From positions 1-64,000 of the forward strand of contig JBBRLR010000004.1 of the NCBI GenBank assembly GCA_038231255.1: a stretch of 64,000 bases of DNA. Reading direction: 5' to 3'. Below are positions 1 through 9,036 of the stretch, one piece after another. How positions within the stretch are numbered: position 1 is the first letter of the stretch; the number at the start of each line of letters is the position of its first letter. The DNA comes from JALYUS01 sp038231255. GTDB lineage: Bacteria > Chloroflexota > Chloroflexia > Thermomicrobiales > JALYUS01. The notes under the pieces were generated by a model. The model had not been told where the DNA came from and ran no database searches. It saw nothing but the letters and a program-made list of their open reading frames with translations. The translations under genes were made by a program, and so were the position numbers.

Positions 1-72
1 AAGCCCGCGCTACCCACTCCCACGACGGCGACGATCTGCCGGCTTTTAGACGCTTCCCCATTCCCGGTTCTG

Positions 73-100
73 TTGACAAATCACGGCCCCGTGCTAGACT
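73..100 (+). promoter_or_regulatory. Sigma-70-type promoter of the sugar ABC operon
   Basis: A perfect -35 box TTGACA (73-78) is followed after 16 bp by a -10-like TAGACT (95-100). It points at the binding-protein gene and implies a leader of about 150 nt. Nothing else was recognised in positions 1-259. Confidence 0.6.
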
Positions 101-259
101 CAGCACATCGGAGTTTTCAACCTTGGGCCCTGTCGCATCGCGTTTCCGGCATTCCGTTTCGGATCGGAGTGTCGCGGTATCAATGCCCACCCCGCGTGGG
201 GGCAGCCGACGCCTTGCACGACATACACGCCGTGACGAGGCAGACAGGAGAAATGAGCC

Positions 260-1738
260 ATGCACCAGCAACGTCGGTCCGCACCATTGTCCCGGCGGCA
301 GTTCCTTGGTGGCGCCGCGACGCTGGCAGGAGCCGCGCTGCTGACGGCCTGTGGCGGTGGTCAGGGGGAGAGCGGTGGGGCTGCGACGACCGCGCCGAAA
401 CCGGCGGGCACCACCGCCCCGGCCGCTGCGGCAGCGACAACCGCGCCCGCGACGGGCGGGAGCCCGGCCGCCGGTGCGCCGACGACTGCTGCGGCGGCGG
501 GAACACCCGCGCCGAACCTCACGATCATTCCGGGCAAGTTCAACGTCTGGTTCTCGGCCAACTGGAACACCGTCACAGACGAGGCGGTCGGCAACACCTT
601 CGTTGACTGGGGCAAGCAGAACGGCGTCAATGTTGAGTGGCAATCTATCCCCGGCTCGCCGATCATCCTCCAGAAGGAAGCCGCAGCGGTCGCGGCGGGC
701 CAGCCGCCCGAACTCGACAACAACAACATGACTTACTGGTACACCCAGGGCGAGATGGGCGACCTGGGGGCGATCGTCAACAAGTACAAGGGGATGGCCG
801 GCGGCATGTTCCCGATCGCCATCAGCTCGCTGACCGCCCCGGATGGCACAGTCATCGCGGCGCCCTATGCCGTTGATGTCTGGCCCGCACACTGGCGGAC
901 AGACCTGATCGGCGCGAAGACGGGCGGCAAATTCTTCGAGTCCTACGATCAACTGATCGAACTCGGCCCTTCGATCCAGCAACCGCCGAAGAACTACACC
1001 TACGCGATGGCGCTTGGCCATGAGGGTGACCACGTTAACAACCTCGTCACGATCCTCTGGGCCCACGGCGGTCGCCTTAACGATGAGAAGGGCCTGCCGG
1101 ACATCACGAACCCCGCCAACAAGCTGGCGATCCAGACCGTCGTCAATATGTGGAAGGCGAAACTGATCCCGCCCGATACATTCGCCCAGACGGTGACGTC
1201 GTGGAACAACGAGACCTATCAGAAAGGTCGCGGCCTGATTGCGGTCAACCCGGCGACGATCATGGGCTGGCTCCTCGTCAACGACAAGGACCTCGGCAAC
1301 AATACTGGCCTCGCGACACCGCCGAAGGGGCCGGCGGGCGGCTTCGCCGAAGGCGCGGCCCTCGGCTTCGGCTACTTCAAGAAGGCGAAACTGGTGGACC
1401 AGTCGCAGAAGGCGCTCGATTACTTCATGGGGCCGGACAACCTGCTGAAGATTTCCAAGTCCGTCGAGGGCCGCTTCGTGCCGGTCTATCAGGACCATGC
1501 CAAGGGCGACTTCTGGGACAAGAGCAAGTTCTCCGAACTGAAGAATATCGCCACGGTCGGTCGCGTCCGCAACTGGCCGGCGCCGTCGCAGCCGTGGTTG
1601 CCGGATGTCACCGACGCCAAGTACGTCCTTTCCGACATGATGAACAAGGTCATTAACCAGAACGTGGCCATCGAGGACGCCCAGGCGGCGGCGCAGAAGG
1701 ACATGATGGACTCGTACAATAAGTTCGTGAAGAAGTAG
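260..1738 (+). CDS. ABC sugar transporter, extracellular solute-binding lipoprotein (family 1)
   Basis: Captures a carbohydrate outside the membrane and hands it to the two permeases encoded next. The 492-aa product starts with a twin-arginine motif (SRRQFLGG), a hydrophobic stretch and a lipobox LTAC, so it is probably a Tat-exported lipoprotein. An Ala/Thr/Gly/Pro-rich tether (about residues 35-90) precedes the binding domain. The start is fixed by AGGAG at 246-250, 9 nt upstream of the ATG. It is the first gene of a binding protein-permease-permease operon. The substrate cannot be read from sequence; family 1 proteins typically bind oligosaccharides or glycerol phosphodiesters. Confidence 0.9.
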   Translation: MHQQRRSAPLSRRQFLGGAATLAGAALLTACGGGQGESGGAATTAPKPAGTTAPAAAAATTAPATGGSPAAGAPTTAAAAGTPAPNLTIIPGKFNVWFSANWNTVTDEAVGNTFVDWGKQNGVNVEWQSIPGSPIILQKEAAAVAAGQPPELDNNNMTYWYTQGEMGDLGAIVNKYKGMAGGMFPIAISSLTAPDGTVIAAPYAVDVWPAHWRTDLIGAKTGGKFFESYDQLIELGPSIQQPPKNYTYAMALGHEGDHVNNLVTILWAHGGRLNDEKGLPDITNPANKLAIQTVVNMWKAKLIPPDTFAQTVTSWNNETYQKGRGLIAVNPATIMGWLLVNDKDLGNNTGLATPPKGPAGGFAEGAALGFGYFKKAKLVDQSQKALDYFMGPDNLLKISKSVEGRFVPVYQDHAKGDFWDKSKFSELKNIATVGRVRNWPAPSQPWLPDVTDAKYVLSDMMNKVINQNVAIEDAQAAAQKDMMDSYNKFVKK

Positions 1739-1824
1739 GACAGTAGACAATAGACAGTAGTCAGTAGTCAGGATGAGAATCAATCTCTCTGGCTACTGTC
1801 TACTGTCTACTGTCTACTACCTGC
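1739..1824. repeat. Inverted repeat with ACAGTAG-type heptamer arms
   Basis: The left arm is built of CAGTAGACA-like units and the right arm of CTACTGT units, so the RNA can fold into a long hairpin. It starts directly after the binding-protein stop codon and ends before the permease ribosome-binding site. In E. coli a REP hairpin between malE and malF protects the malE message; a similar role here is inference. Confidence 0.75.
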
Positions 1825-1837
1825 TACGGAGGTTCCC

Positions 1838-2785
1838 GTGGCGAGGGCAGAAGCGACCTACACGCCGGGTACGATTAAGGGGTTTGAAACCGGCTCGCGC
1901 AGTCCGGTCCGGCGGCTGCTCGGGCCGGATTGGCGGTTGGGCTGGATACTGGTCGGCCCGGTCTTCCTGATCATCGCCGCGCTGCTAATTTATCCGTTTT
2001 TCGATGCCATCGCGCTTTCCTTCCAGGATCGGTTCATCGGCAAGGCCGGCCACTGGATCGGCGTGCGGAACTATACCGATCTGATCCGCAACCCGAACTC
2101 GCACTTCCTCAAGGCGGTGTGGAACACCTTCGCGATCACCGCCGGGGCGATTGTCAGCAAGTTTTTCATCGGCACGGCGATGGCCTGCGTACTCAATCAG
2201 CAGATTCGCGCGCGTAATCTCTGGCGCGGCCTGATGTTCCTCCCGTGGGCCGTGCCCGCCGTCGTCACCGCTTATGCCTGGCGGTTCATGTTCGACACCT
2301 CCGGCCCGATCAACGGGATGATTGCCCAGTTCCATCTGCGCGACGATTACATCTACTTCTTCAATGACGCTAAAGTGGCGCTCCCGGCACTGGTCCTCGT
2401 CATCGTCTGGTCGGGCACGCCGTTCTGGACGATGAATATCCTCGCCGGGATGCAGGCGATCCCCGGCGAGTTGTACGAGGCGGCGGAACTCGATGGCGCG
2501 GGCACTTTCCAGCGTTTCCTCTACATCACGATGCCGAGCCTGAAGCACGTCTTCTTCGTGACCGCGCTGCTTTCGACGATCTGGACCTCCGCGAATCTCG
2601 TCCAGATCCTCATCCTGACCGGCGGCGGCCCGAACTACAGCACGACGACGCTGCCGCTGCTCGCCTATCTCGTCGCCATCCCCGGCGCGCGTCTCGGCGG
2701 TGGCGCGGCGATCGCGATGACGATGCTGCCGGCCTACCTGGTCCTCGTTTATTTCCTCACGCGTCAGATGCTGAAGCAGGAGTAA
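1838..2785 (+). CDS. ABC sugar transporter permease, MalF/UgpA-like
   Basis: One of two membrane subunits of the importer. The 315-aa product has about six hydrophobic segments and the cytoplasmic EAA loop (YEAAELDGAGTFQRF, then the conserved P of MPSL) that contacts the ATPase. The start is GTG, chosen because CGGAGG lies 5 nt upstream. The next permease begins 3 nt after the stop, so the two are co-translated. No ATP-binding subunit follows. This is common for this family, which can share one MsmK/UgpC-type ATPase encoded elsewhere. Confidence 0.92.
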   Translation: MARAEATYTPGTIKGFETGSRSPVRRLLGPDWRLGWILVGPVFLIIAALLIYPFFDAIALSFQDRFIGKAGHWIGVRNYTDLIRNPNSHFLKAVWNTFAITAGAIVSKFFIGTAMACVLNQQIRARNLWRGLMFLPWAVPAVVTAYAWRFMFDTSGPINGMIAQFHLRDDYIYFFNDAKVALPALVLVIVWSGTPFWTMNILAGMQAIPGELYEAAELDGAGTFQRFLYITMPSLKHVFFVTALLSTIWTSANLVQILILTGGGPNYSTTTLPLLAYLVAIPGARLGGGAAIAMTMLPAYLVLVYFLTRQMLKQE

Positions 2786-2788
2786 CGC

Positions 2789-3706
2789 ATGGCGACCGTA
2801 ACGGCAACGCGAACATCGGCGCGCAAAGCGGCCCGCGCCTCGGAAAAGGCGGGGCACCGGAAGATCAGCCGTGGGTGGATGATCGCGACCTATATCGGGT
2901 TGGCCTTCTTCCTGTTCTGGACCCTCGTGCCCTTTTTATGGATGCTGCTCGCCTCGCTCAAGACGAACAAGGAGATTTACGACGACTTCACGCTGGTGCC
3001 GAAGCACCTCTTTTTCGGCCATTATTCCGCCCTGCTCAAGGGCGGCGGCGGTAGCAAGGCGTCCGGCAGTTTCCGGCAGTGGCTGCTCAACAGCTCGATC
3101 ATTGCCGTCAGCGTAACCGCGCTTTCCGTCACCTTCGGCGCGCTCGCCGCCTACTCGATCACGCGGCTGCGCTTCACCGGTCGCGCGTTTCTGGCGCGCG
3201 GGCTGATCTACACCTACCTCGTGCCGAATGCGCTCCTGTTCATCCCGCTCTTCACGATCGTCGCCCGGCTCCATCTGGTGGACACCCTGCAGGCGATGAT
3301 CCTCGTCTACCCGACATTCACGCTACCCTATTGCACCTGGATGATGGCGAGCTACTTCCGCAGCATCCCCATCGAACTGGAGGAAGCGGCGCGGGTGGAT
3401 GGCTGCACGCGGATCGGCGCACTTTTCAAGGTCGTCATGCCGATTGCCGCCCCAGCGGTGGCGGTCGTGGCGATCTTCGCCTTCACGCAATCGTGGAATG
3501 AATTCTTGTACGCGCTCGTCTTCACCAACTCGCTGGCGACGCGCACCGTCACCGTTGGCCTGACGCAGATGCTCGGCGAGGATGTCTTCTTCTGGGGCCA
3601 GATGATGGCTGGCGCGCTGATCACCGCCGTCCCGCCCGTCGTCCTCTACATGGTCGCCCAGCGCTTCGTCATCCGTGGCCTCGCTGCGGGCGGTGTCAAA
3701 CTCTAA
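2789..3706 (+). CDS. ABC sugar transporter permease, MalG/UgpE-like
   Basis: Second membrane subunit of the importer, 305 aa. A basic N-terminus of about 30 residues precedes the first membrane segment (FFLFWTLVPFLWMLLASL). The EAA motif reads LEEAARVDGCTRIG with the downstream VMP. Its ribosome-binding site (CAGGAG) lies inside the last codons of the preceding permease, so expression is coupled. The operon ends here, in a convergent gap filled by an inverted repeat. Confidence 0.92.
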   Translation: MATVTATRTSARKAARASEKAGHRKISRGWMIATYIGLAFFLFWTLVPFLWMLLASLKTNKEIYDDFTLVPKHLFFGHYSALLKGGGGSKASGSFRQWLLNSSIIAVSVTALSVTFGALAAYSITRLRFTGRAFLARGLIYTYLVPNALLFIPLFTIVARLHLVDTLQAMILVYPTFTLPYCTWMMASYFRSIPIELEEAARVDGCTRIGALFKVVMPIAAPAVAVVAIFAFTQSWNEFLYALVFTNSLATRTVTVGLTQMLGEDVFFWGQMMAGALITAVPPVVLYMVAQRFVIRGLAAGGVKL

Positions 3707-3714
3707 CCAATCGA

Positions 3715-3836
3715 AGGCGGGAAAACGCGGAGAGCGCAGAGAACACAGAAGAAAAGAAGGGGGATCGTTTTTGTCCCTCTTCTTTTTCTTCTCCGCGCTC
3801 TCTGCGTCCTCTGCGTTTTCCCCGCCTTCGATTTCT
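3715..3836. repeat. Tandem-arm inverted repeat (CGCAGAGA-type)
   Basis: The left arm carries GCGGAGAGCGCAGAGAACAC-like units (purine-rich) and the right arm the complement (CTCTGCGTCCTCTGCG). The centre is polypurine/polypyrimidine. It fills the space between the 3' ends of two convergent genes, where it could act as a two-way terminator. Confidence 0.75.
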
Positions 3837-3907
3837 TCGGCGCGCTCGTGTACTCGACACCCCAATGGAAGAAGGGGATGACAATGTCCGCGCCGACGCT
3901 ACCGGAC

Positions 3908-4573
3908 TCACAATCGTTTCCGCGCCAGGGTCAGGCCGTCGCCGATGGGGAGGAGGCTGAGGTCAACTCGCTCGTCCTGGTGGAGGTGGGCATTGAAGGC
4001 ACGCATCGCGACGGTGCCCGGCTGCTGGTCGGCGGGGTCGGCGACGCGGCCATTGCGGAGCACATTGTCAATCGCGATCACGCCGCCGGGCCGCAGCAAC
4101 TGGAGGCAGCGTTCGTAATAATCGGGATACGCCTCTTTGTCCGCGTCAATGAAGGCAAAGTCGAATGCGCCTTCTTCGCTCGCGTCGAGCAGGCCGTCGA
4201 GCGTTTGCAGAGCGGGCGCGATGCGGAGGTCAATTTTGCTCTCGACCCCCGCCTCTCGCCAGTAGCGCCGGGCGGTTGCGGTCCATGCTTCGCTTACGTC
4301 ACAGGCGATGATTTGCCCGTCCGATGGTAAAGCAAGTGCGACACAGAGCGAGGAGTAACCGGTGAAGACGCCGATTTCGAGCGTCCGCCGCGCGCCGATG
4401 GCCCGGACGAGGAAGGCGAGGAACTGCCCCTGTTCCGGTGCGAGTTGCATCTGGGCGTTCGGTAGGTGCGCCGTTTCGTCGCGCAGTTCCTGGAGAAGGG
4501 CCGGTTCCCGGAGCGATGCCCCAAGCAGGTAATCGTACAGGTCGTCGCTCATTGTCAGCGTCCGGCGTGACAT
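3908..4573 (-). CDS. SAM-dependent O-methyltransferase (COMT/CCoAOMT-like, family 3)
   Basis: Predicted to methylate a catechol-type hydroxyl using S-adenosylmethionine and a divalent metal. The 221-aa length is typical. Visible motifs are the SAM loop LEIGVFTGYSSLCVALALP and the acidic metal/substrate segment FDFAFIDADKEAYPDYYE, followed by LLRPGGVIAIDNVL. The start at 4573 has AGGAGG 6 nt upstream. It is divergent from the cyclopropane synthase gene. The substrate is unknown. Confidence 0.9.
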   Translation of the reverse strand: MSRRTLTMSDDLYDYLLGASLREPALLQELRDETAHLPNAQMQLAPEQGQFLAFLVRAIGARRTLEIGVFTGYSSLCVALALPSDGQIIACDVSEAWTATARRYWREAGVESKIDLRIAPALQTLDGLLDASEEGAFDFAFIDADKEAYPDYYERCLQLLRPGGVIAIDNVLRNGRVADPADQQPGTVAMRAFNAHLHQDERVDLSLLPIGDGLTLARKRL

Positions 4574-4681
4574 CGTGCTCCTCCTTGGAAGAAAATTCGC
4601 GTGAAACGCATTGTAACGTCTAGAGTATCACCCTCCCCGGCGGTTTACCGCTCTGGGATGCGCCAAAAAGGAGGAAACGTG

Positions 4682-6049
4682 ATGGTCACGGTTGAGAGGG
4701 AAGTTTCGGTTGCGTCTCCCGCGCCGCTGTCTCCGAATGATACCAGCAATACGCGCCGTATCACCCTCGATATCCTCAATCGCCTCTTCGGTGCATCACC
4801 GCCGCGTACCGTTGACATACGCCTGTGGGACGACACCCGCTGGCCCGCGAACGCACCGGACGACGTGATGGCGACAATCATCCTCAACCATCCGGGGACG
4901 CTGCGGCGCATGTTCCTGCCGCCGACCGAGCGCGCCGTTGGCGAGGCATTCATCCGGGGCGATTTCGACATCGAGGGCGATCTGGAAGCCGCGTGCGCAC
5001 TCAACGATCTGGTCGGGGCCGCGCATCGCACGCCCGCGACGGCGCTGGCGCTCCTCAATCTGCTCCGCCAACTGCCGGAAGCGGGCGGTGCGCCGATCAG
5101 CGAGCGGCCTGCAGCGCGCTTGCACGGGCGACAATACTCCGGCAAGCGGGACCGTGCGGCGATCCAGTATCACTACGATGTTTCCAACGAATTCTACGCG
5201 CTCTGGCTGGATACGCAGATGACCTATTCCTGCGCCTACTTCGAGACGGGCGACGAAAGCCTCGATGCGGCACAGGAAGCGAAGTACGACCTGATCTGCC
5301 GCAAACTGCGCCTCCGGCCCGGCGAGCGGCTGCTCGACATCGGTTGCGGCTGGGGTGGGCTGATGCGGTTCGCCGCCGCGCGCTACGGCGTCGAGGCGAC
5401 GGGGGTCACACTCAGCGCCCAGCAGGCGGCGCTGGCGAAAGAGCGTGCGGCGGCGGCGGGTCTCAGCGATCGCGTGCGCGTCCTGCTCGAAGATTACCGT
5501 AACCTGCCCTCCCGCATGCCATTCGACAAGATCGTCAGCGTCGGGATGTTTGAGCATGTCGGGCGACCGCACCTGTCGGAGTATTTCACGACCGCGCACC
5601 ATCTCCTGAAGGCAGGTGGCCTTTTCCTCAATCACGGCATCGCCAACCAGCACGACTTCCAGAATCCCGCACGCCGCGCGATTGATCGGGAGATCAATGC
5701 CCGCACATCGTTCGTCTGGAACTATGTTTTTCCCGATGGCGAACTCGTGCCGATCAGCGAATCGCTTGGCATCGCGGAGCGCGCCGGGTGGGAAGTACGC
5801 GATGTCGAGAGCCTGCGCGAGCATTATGCGATGACCCTCCGCCACTGGAACCGGCGACTCGCCGCCCACGAGAAGGAGGCGAAGCGGCTCGTCGGTGAGG
5901 AGACGTATCGCGTCTGGCGCATCTACATGGCGGGCGCCGCGTATAGCTTCGCGCGCGAACGGATCAGCATCTATCAGGCAGTATTTGCCAAACCCGACGC
6001 CGCCGGAAACGCGCATATTCCTTTGACGCGTCGTGATATGTACGAATAG
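4682..6049 (+). CDS. cfa: Cyclopropane-fatty-acyl-phospholipid synthase
   Basis: Transfers a methylene group from S-adenosylmethionine to cis double bonds of membrane phospholipid acyl chains. The SAM-binding motif LLDIGCGWGGLMRFAA and the family segment TYSCAYFETGDESLDAAQ are clear. The reading frame is open from 4601, but AAAGGAGG just upstream of ATG 4682 sets the start there, giving 455 aa. Preceded by a divergent methyltransferase; probably monocistronic. Confidence 0.92.
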   Translation: MVTVEREVSVASPAPLSPNDTSNTRRITLDILNRLFGASPPRTVDIRLWDDTRWPANAPDDVMATIILNHPGTLRRMFLPPTERAVGEAFIRGDFDIEGDLEAACALNDLVGAAHRTPATALALLNLLRQLPEAGGAPISERPAARLHGRQYSGKRDRAAIQYHYDVSNEFYALWLDTQMTYSCAYFETGDESLDAAQEAKYDLICRKLRLRPGERLLDIGCGWGGLMRFAAARYGVEATGVTLSAQQAALAKERAAAAGLSDRVRVLLEDYRNLPSRMPFDKIVSVGMFEHVGRPHLSEYFTTAHHLLKAGGLFLNHGIANQHDFQNPARRAIDREINARTSFVWNYVFPDGELVPISESLGIAERAGWEVRDVESLREHYAMTLRHWNRRLAAHEKEAKRLVGEETYRVWRIYMAGAAYSFARERISIYQAVFAKPDAAGNAHIPLTRRDMYE

Positions 6050-6082
6050 TGGTAGCGTCGACTTCAGCCTACGCTACCTGCC
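6050..6082. repeat. Short TAGCGT...ACGCTA palindrome
   Basis: GGTAGCGTcgACTTCAGCCT continuing into ACGCTACC forms a palindrome immediately after the cfa stop codon. It is a solo copy of the motif that bounds the larger elements at 25.4 and 34.2 kb. Confidence 0.5.
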
Positions 6083-6166
6083 CATTGCTGCATGGAATAA
6101 ACGACGCGCGCGCGGCGTAGGAAGAACGGCAGAGGCAGTTTCGCAATCGCCGTGTCAGGAGAATTA

Positions 6167-6829
6167 ATGCCCACACTGACCGATCCCACCGCACCGCGCA
6201 CCGGCTTCGACCCGGCGAGCGCGCCGACAGGGCAGATCTACAACCTCATCAATAGCATCGTCGCGCCGCGCCCGATTGCCTGGGTGAGCACGCGGAGCGC
6301 GGCGGGCGTGGCGAATGTCGCGCCGCATTCGTACTGCATGATCGTCTCGGCGAACCCGCCGATCATCGCCTTCTCCTCGACCGGCGACAAGGACACCTTG
6401 CGCAATATCCGCGCGACGGGTGAGTTCGTCTTCAATCAGGTGTCGGAAGCGCTCGCGGAGGAGATGAATCTTTCGTCCGCCAACTTCCCGGCGGATACGA
6501 GCGAGTTCGATTGGGCGGGCCTGACACCGGCGCCGAGCGTCGTGGTCGGCGCGCCGCGCGTCGGCGAATCGCCCGCCGCGATGGAATGCAGACTGCTCGA
6601 CATTCAGGAGTATGGCGCGGAGCCGTCCCATCTGATCATCGGCCAGGTCGTTCATATCGCCGTGGATTCGGCTTTTCTGAAAGACGGCATCCTCGATTAC
6701 ACCCAAACCCGCCCCGTCGGCCGCCTCGCGCGGATCGGCTACAGTTTCACGCGCGAATTCTTCGCCATGCCCCGCCCCACCTATCAGGGCCTCCTCGACG
6801 CGGGCGCCCAGCCCAAGTCGCGGGGATGA
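6167..6829 (+). CDS. Flavin reductase-like FMN-binding split-barrel protein
   Basis: Likely binds FMN or reduces flavin with NAD(P)H for a partner oxygenase. The 220-aa product has the split-barrel signature (NSIVAPRPIAWVSTRS, then NVAPHSYCMIVSANPPIIAF) and TGEFVFNQVSE. CAGGAG at 6156-6161 supports ATG 6167 over the upstream GTG at 6152. No monooxygenase gene is adjacent, so the partner is unknown. Confidence 0.85.
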   Translation: MPTLTDPTAPRTGFDPASAPTGQIYNLINSIVAPRPIAWVSTRSAAGVANVAPHSYCMIVSANPPIIAFSSTGDKDTLRNIRATGEFVFNQVSEALAEEMNLSSANFPADTSEFDWAGLTPAPSVVVGAPRVGESPAAMECRLLDIQEYGAEPSHLIIGQVVHIAVDSAFLKDGILDYTQTRPVGRLARIGYSFTREFFAMPRPTYQGLLDAGAQPKSRG

Positions 6830-6835
6830 ATCCGG

Positions 6836-6992
6836 GGGAAACCGCAAAGACGCAAAGAGCGCAAAGAGCGCAAAGGATAGAGAGACAGAGGAAGGAATCG
6901 AACGCAAGTCACACGCGGGATTCTCTCACTTTGTCTTTTCTTTGCGCCCTTTGCGTCCTTTGCGTCTTTGCGGTTCTCTCCGGTTTGCCCGT
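6836..6992. repeat. Tandem-arm inverted repeat (CGCAAAGA-type)
   Basis: The left arm is ACCGCAAAGACGCAAAGAGC and further CGCAAAGAG units. The right arm is CTTTGCGTCCTTTGCGTCTT followed by TGCGGTT. It starts 7 nt after one stop codon and ends 8 nt before the stop codon of the convergent gene. Confidence 0.8.
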
Positions 6993-6999
6993 TCCTGAT

Positions 7000-8154
7000 T
7001 CAGTCTGGGAGGGCAGCGAGGAGGCGGTCTATTTCTTCCTCGGTGTTGTAGAAGTTCGGTGAGGCGCGTAGGCCGAGGGGGCGGAGGGCGACGACAATGC
7101 CCCGCTCCTCCAACTCCTTGACCATCGCCGCGTCTCGCTCCTTACTGCCGAGCGTGAAGGCGATGATCTGGGCGCGGTGCGCCGGATCGGGTGAACTGAC
7201 GATCTCGACGCTTTCTTTGCGTGTGAGTCCGGCATAGAGATAGTCGGCGAGCGCGCGGTTCCGCTCCTCGATCGTCGCGATACCAACTTCCTCGATCAGC
7301 CCGAGCGAGGTGGCGAGCGCGGCCCAGCCGATCCGGTTGCCGCCGCCCGCCTGATAGCGCGCCGCACCTGGCTTCCAGTTCAGTTGCCCATCGAAGGTGT
7401 CCGGGACGGCGTCCACAGACTGCGAGCCGATGAAGGTCGGCGCGATGCGGTCCACCGCCTCCGGCGCGACATAGAGCGCGGCGACACCGAAGCCGGAGAG
7501 CAGCCACTTGTAGCCGTGCGTCGCCAGCGTCGAGATGCGCGCCGCCTTGACATCCAGTTGGCCCGCGCCGACGCGTTGGATGCCGTCCACAATTAGCAGG
7601 CAGCCCTTCTCCGCACACCGCGCGCCGAGTGTTTCGAGGTCGGCGCGGTAGCCCGTGTCCCACATGATCGCGCTGCACGCGACGGCGCGCGTCCGGCTGT
7701 CCACCTGCGCCATCAGTTCATCCACCGACGGTCCAGCGCCGAGGAAAGGCACGAAGCGTACCTCGACGCCGCGCTCCTTGAGGTTGAGCATCGTGTACGA
7801 GAGGGAAGGGAACTCCCGTTGTGGCAGGACGACATTGTCGCCCTCCCGCCAGGCGATGCCCTGCACAGCGATGTTCATGCCGTGCGTCGTGTTGCTCGTG
7901 AAGACGATATCGCCCGGATCGGCGCCCATCAGCCGCGCCAAACGCTCGCGGGCGATCTGTTCATACGGCGGCAGCGATGTCATGCGCGGCATGTGCGGCA
8001 CTTGGCACGCCTCGACGACCTCTTGTACCGCCTGCACCGTCCGCGTCGGCCACGGCCCCTGCGATGCCCCATTGAGGTAGGTGCATTCCTGCACAATCGG
8101 GAACTCGCGCTCGCGCACCTCGCGCAGCGATACGGCAACATCCACGGCACTCAT
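7000..8154 (-). CDS. Class V aminotransferase (PLP-dependent; cysteine-desulfurase / isopenicillin-N-epimerase-like)
   Basis: Fold-type I PLP enzyme of the NifS/CsdB/isopenicillin N epimerase superfamily. Seen: FTSNTTHGMNIAV (cofactor phosphate region), LLIVDGIQRVGAGQLDV (the Asp that contacts the PLP ring), and ATHGYKWLLSGFG with the Schiff-base lysine. No Cys-loop typical of a dedicated cysteine desulfurase was identified, so the reaction is open. AGGAAGG lies about 10 nt upstream of the ATG at 8154; an in-frame ATG at 8163 is possible. Confidence 0.85.
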   Translation of the reverse strand: MSAVDVAVSLREVREREFPIVQECTYLNGASQGPWPTRTVQAVQEVVEACQVPHMPRMTSLPPYEQIARERLARLMGADPGDIVFTSNTTHGMNIAVQGIAWREGDNVVLPQREFPSLSYTMLNLKERGVEVRFVPFLGAGPSVDELMAQVDSRTRAVACSAIMWDTGYRADLETLGARCAEKGCLLIVDGIQRVGAGQLDVKAARISTLATHGYKWLLSGFGVAALYVAPEAVDRIAPTFIGSQSVDAVPDTFDGQLNWKPGAARYQAGGGNRIGWAALATSLGLIEEVGIATIEERNRALADYLYAGLTRKESVEIVSSPDPAHRAQIIAFTLGSKERDAAMVKELEERGIVVALRPLGLRASPNFYNTEEEIDRLLAALPD

Positions 8155-8221
8155 GATGGTCATCCCTTCCTGCCCACGGCACTCCACATTCCCTAACCAA
8201 CCTGCTGCCCGCCTATTCTAC

Positions 8222-8392
8222 CCGAAATCGGGGGGCGAAACCGGGGACGAGCGCAGAGGACACAGAGAAAGAAGGAGGTTGAATTCGTAAAGACACGTCA
8301 GGATAAAGAACAGAGGGTGCTTCTCCCCCATTTGCTCTTTCCCTCTCTGTGTCCTCTGCGTACTCTGCGCTCGTCCCCGGTTCGACCTCTCG
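8222..8392. repeat. Tandem-arm inverted repeat (CGCAGAGGACACAGAG-type) in a divergent gap
   Basis: The left arm is ACCGGGGACGAGCGCAGAGG followed by ACACAGAGA. The right arm is CTCTGTGTCCTCTGCG followed by TACTCTGCGCTCGTCCCC. Unlike most copies it lies between two gene starts (7000-8154 minus, 8468 plus), so terminator function cannot explain it. Confidence 0.8.
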
Positions 8393-8467
8393 TGGTTTCG
8401 TCCGCCCGGTCGCAGTGGTATAAGCATCGTGTCGTCCGGTTGGAGGGAGCGAAGGGAGCGTAGCCGC

Positions 8468-8932
8468 GTGAAGATCGAGCAGAAGATTCAAGCGTTGGGG
8501 CTGGAGATGCCGAAGAATCCGCCGAACCCGGCATCGAAAATCCTCATGTATCGTCGGGTGGGCAATGTCGTCTACCTTTCCGGTCACGGCCCGTCGCGCG
8601 GCGGTACAAACCAGTACATCGGCAAACTCGGCCAGGAATTCACGACGCAGCAGGGGTACGACGCCGCGAAATTGACGATGCTCAACCTGCTGGAATCGCT
8701 CAAGAACTGCATCGGCGATCTCGACAAGGTGACGCAGGTCGTCAAACTTCTCGGCCTCGTCAACTCGACGCTCGACTACACCGAGCAGCCCGGCGTCATC
8801 AACGGCGCGACCGAGTTGCTGATCGAACTGTATGGCGATGCGGGCCGCCACGCGCGCTCCGCCGTCGGCATGGCCCAACTCCCCGGCGGCATGGCCGTCG
8901 AGATCGAGATGATCGTCGAAGTCACGGATTAG
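8468..8932 (+). CDS. RidA family protein (YjgF/YER057c/UK114)
   Basis: 154-aa member of the Rid superfamily, whose best-known members hydrolyse reactive enamine/imine intermediates from PLP enzymes. Seen: KIEQKIQALGLEMPKNPPNP, VVYLSGHGP, and the C-terminal GGMAVEIEMIVEV strand. The frame is open from 8429, but the family's usual N-terminus begins at the GTG at 8468. It is divergent from the PLP aminotransferase gene, a fitting neighbour for a Rid protein, though any link is inference. Confidence 0.85.
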   Translation: MKIEQKIQALGLEMPKNPPNPASKILMYRRVGNVVYLSGHGPSRGGTNQYIGKLGQEFTTQQGYDAAKLTMLNLLESLKNCIGDLDKVTQVVKLLGLVNSTLDYTEQPGVINGATELLIELYGDAGRHARSAVGMAQLPGGMAVEIEMIVEVTD

Positions 8933-8938
8933 GCACTC

Positions 8939-9036
8939 CTAACCACGAAGGCACGAAGAGCACGAAGAGGGAGAAAAGAAGGAAAGTCTTTTCCATACTT
9001 CTTTTCTCTCCTTCATGCTCTTCGTGCCTTCGTGGT
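8939..9036. repeat. Tandem-arm inverted repeat (CACGAAGAG-type)
   Basis: The left arm is AACCACGAAGGCACGAAGAG followed by CACGAAGAGG. The right arm is CATGCTCTTCGTGCCTTCGT followed by GGTT. It fills the gap between two convergent stop codons. Confidence 0.8.

Noticed and set aside
4574..4681. Shared divergent promoter between the O-methyltransferase and cfa genes
   Set aside because: Boxes such as TAGAGT exist but no -35/-10 pair with acceptable spacing could be defended.
6836..6992. Possible CRISPR array (evenly repeated short units)
   Set aside because: Units are only 7-9 nt, directly adjacent and arranged as inverted arms; there are no spacers and no cas genes.
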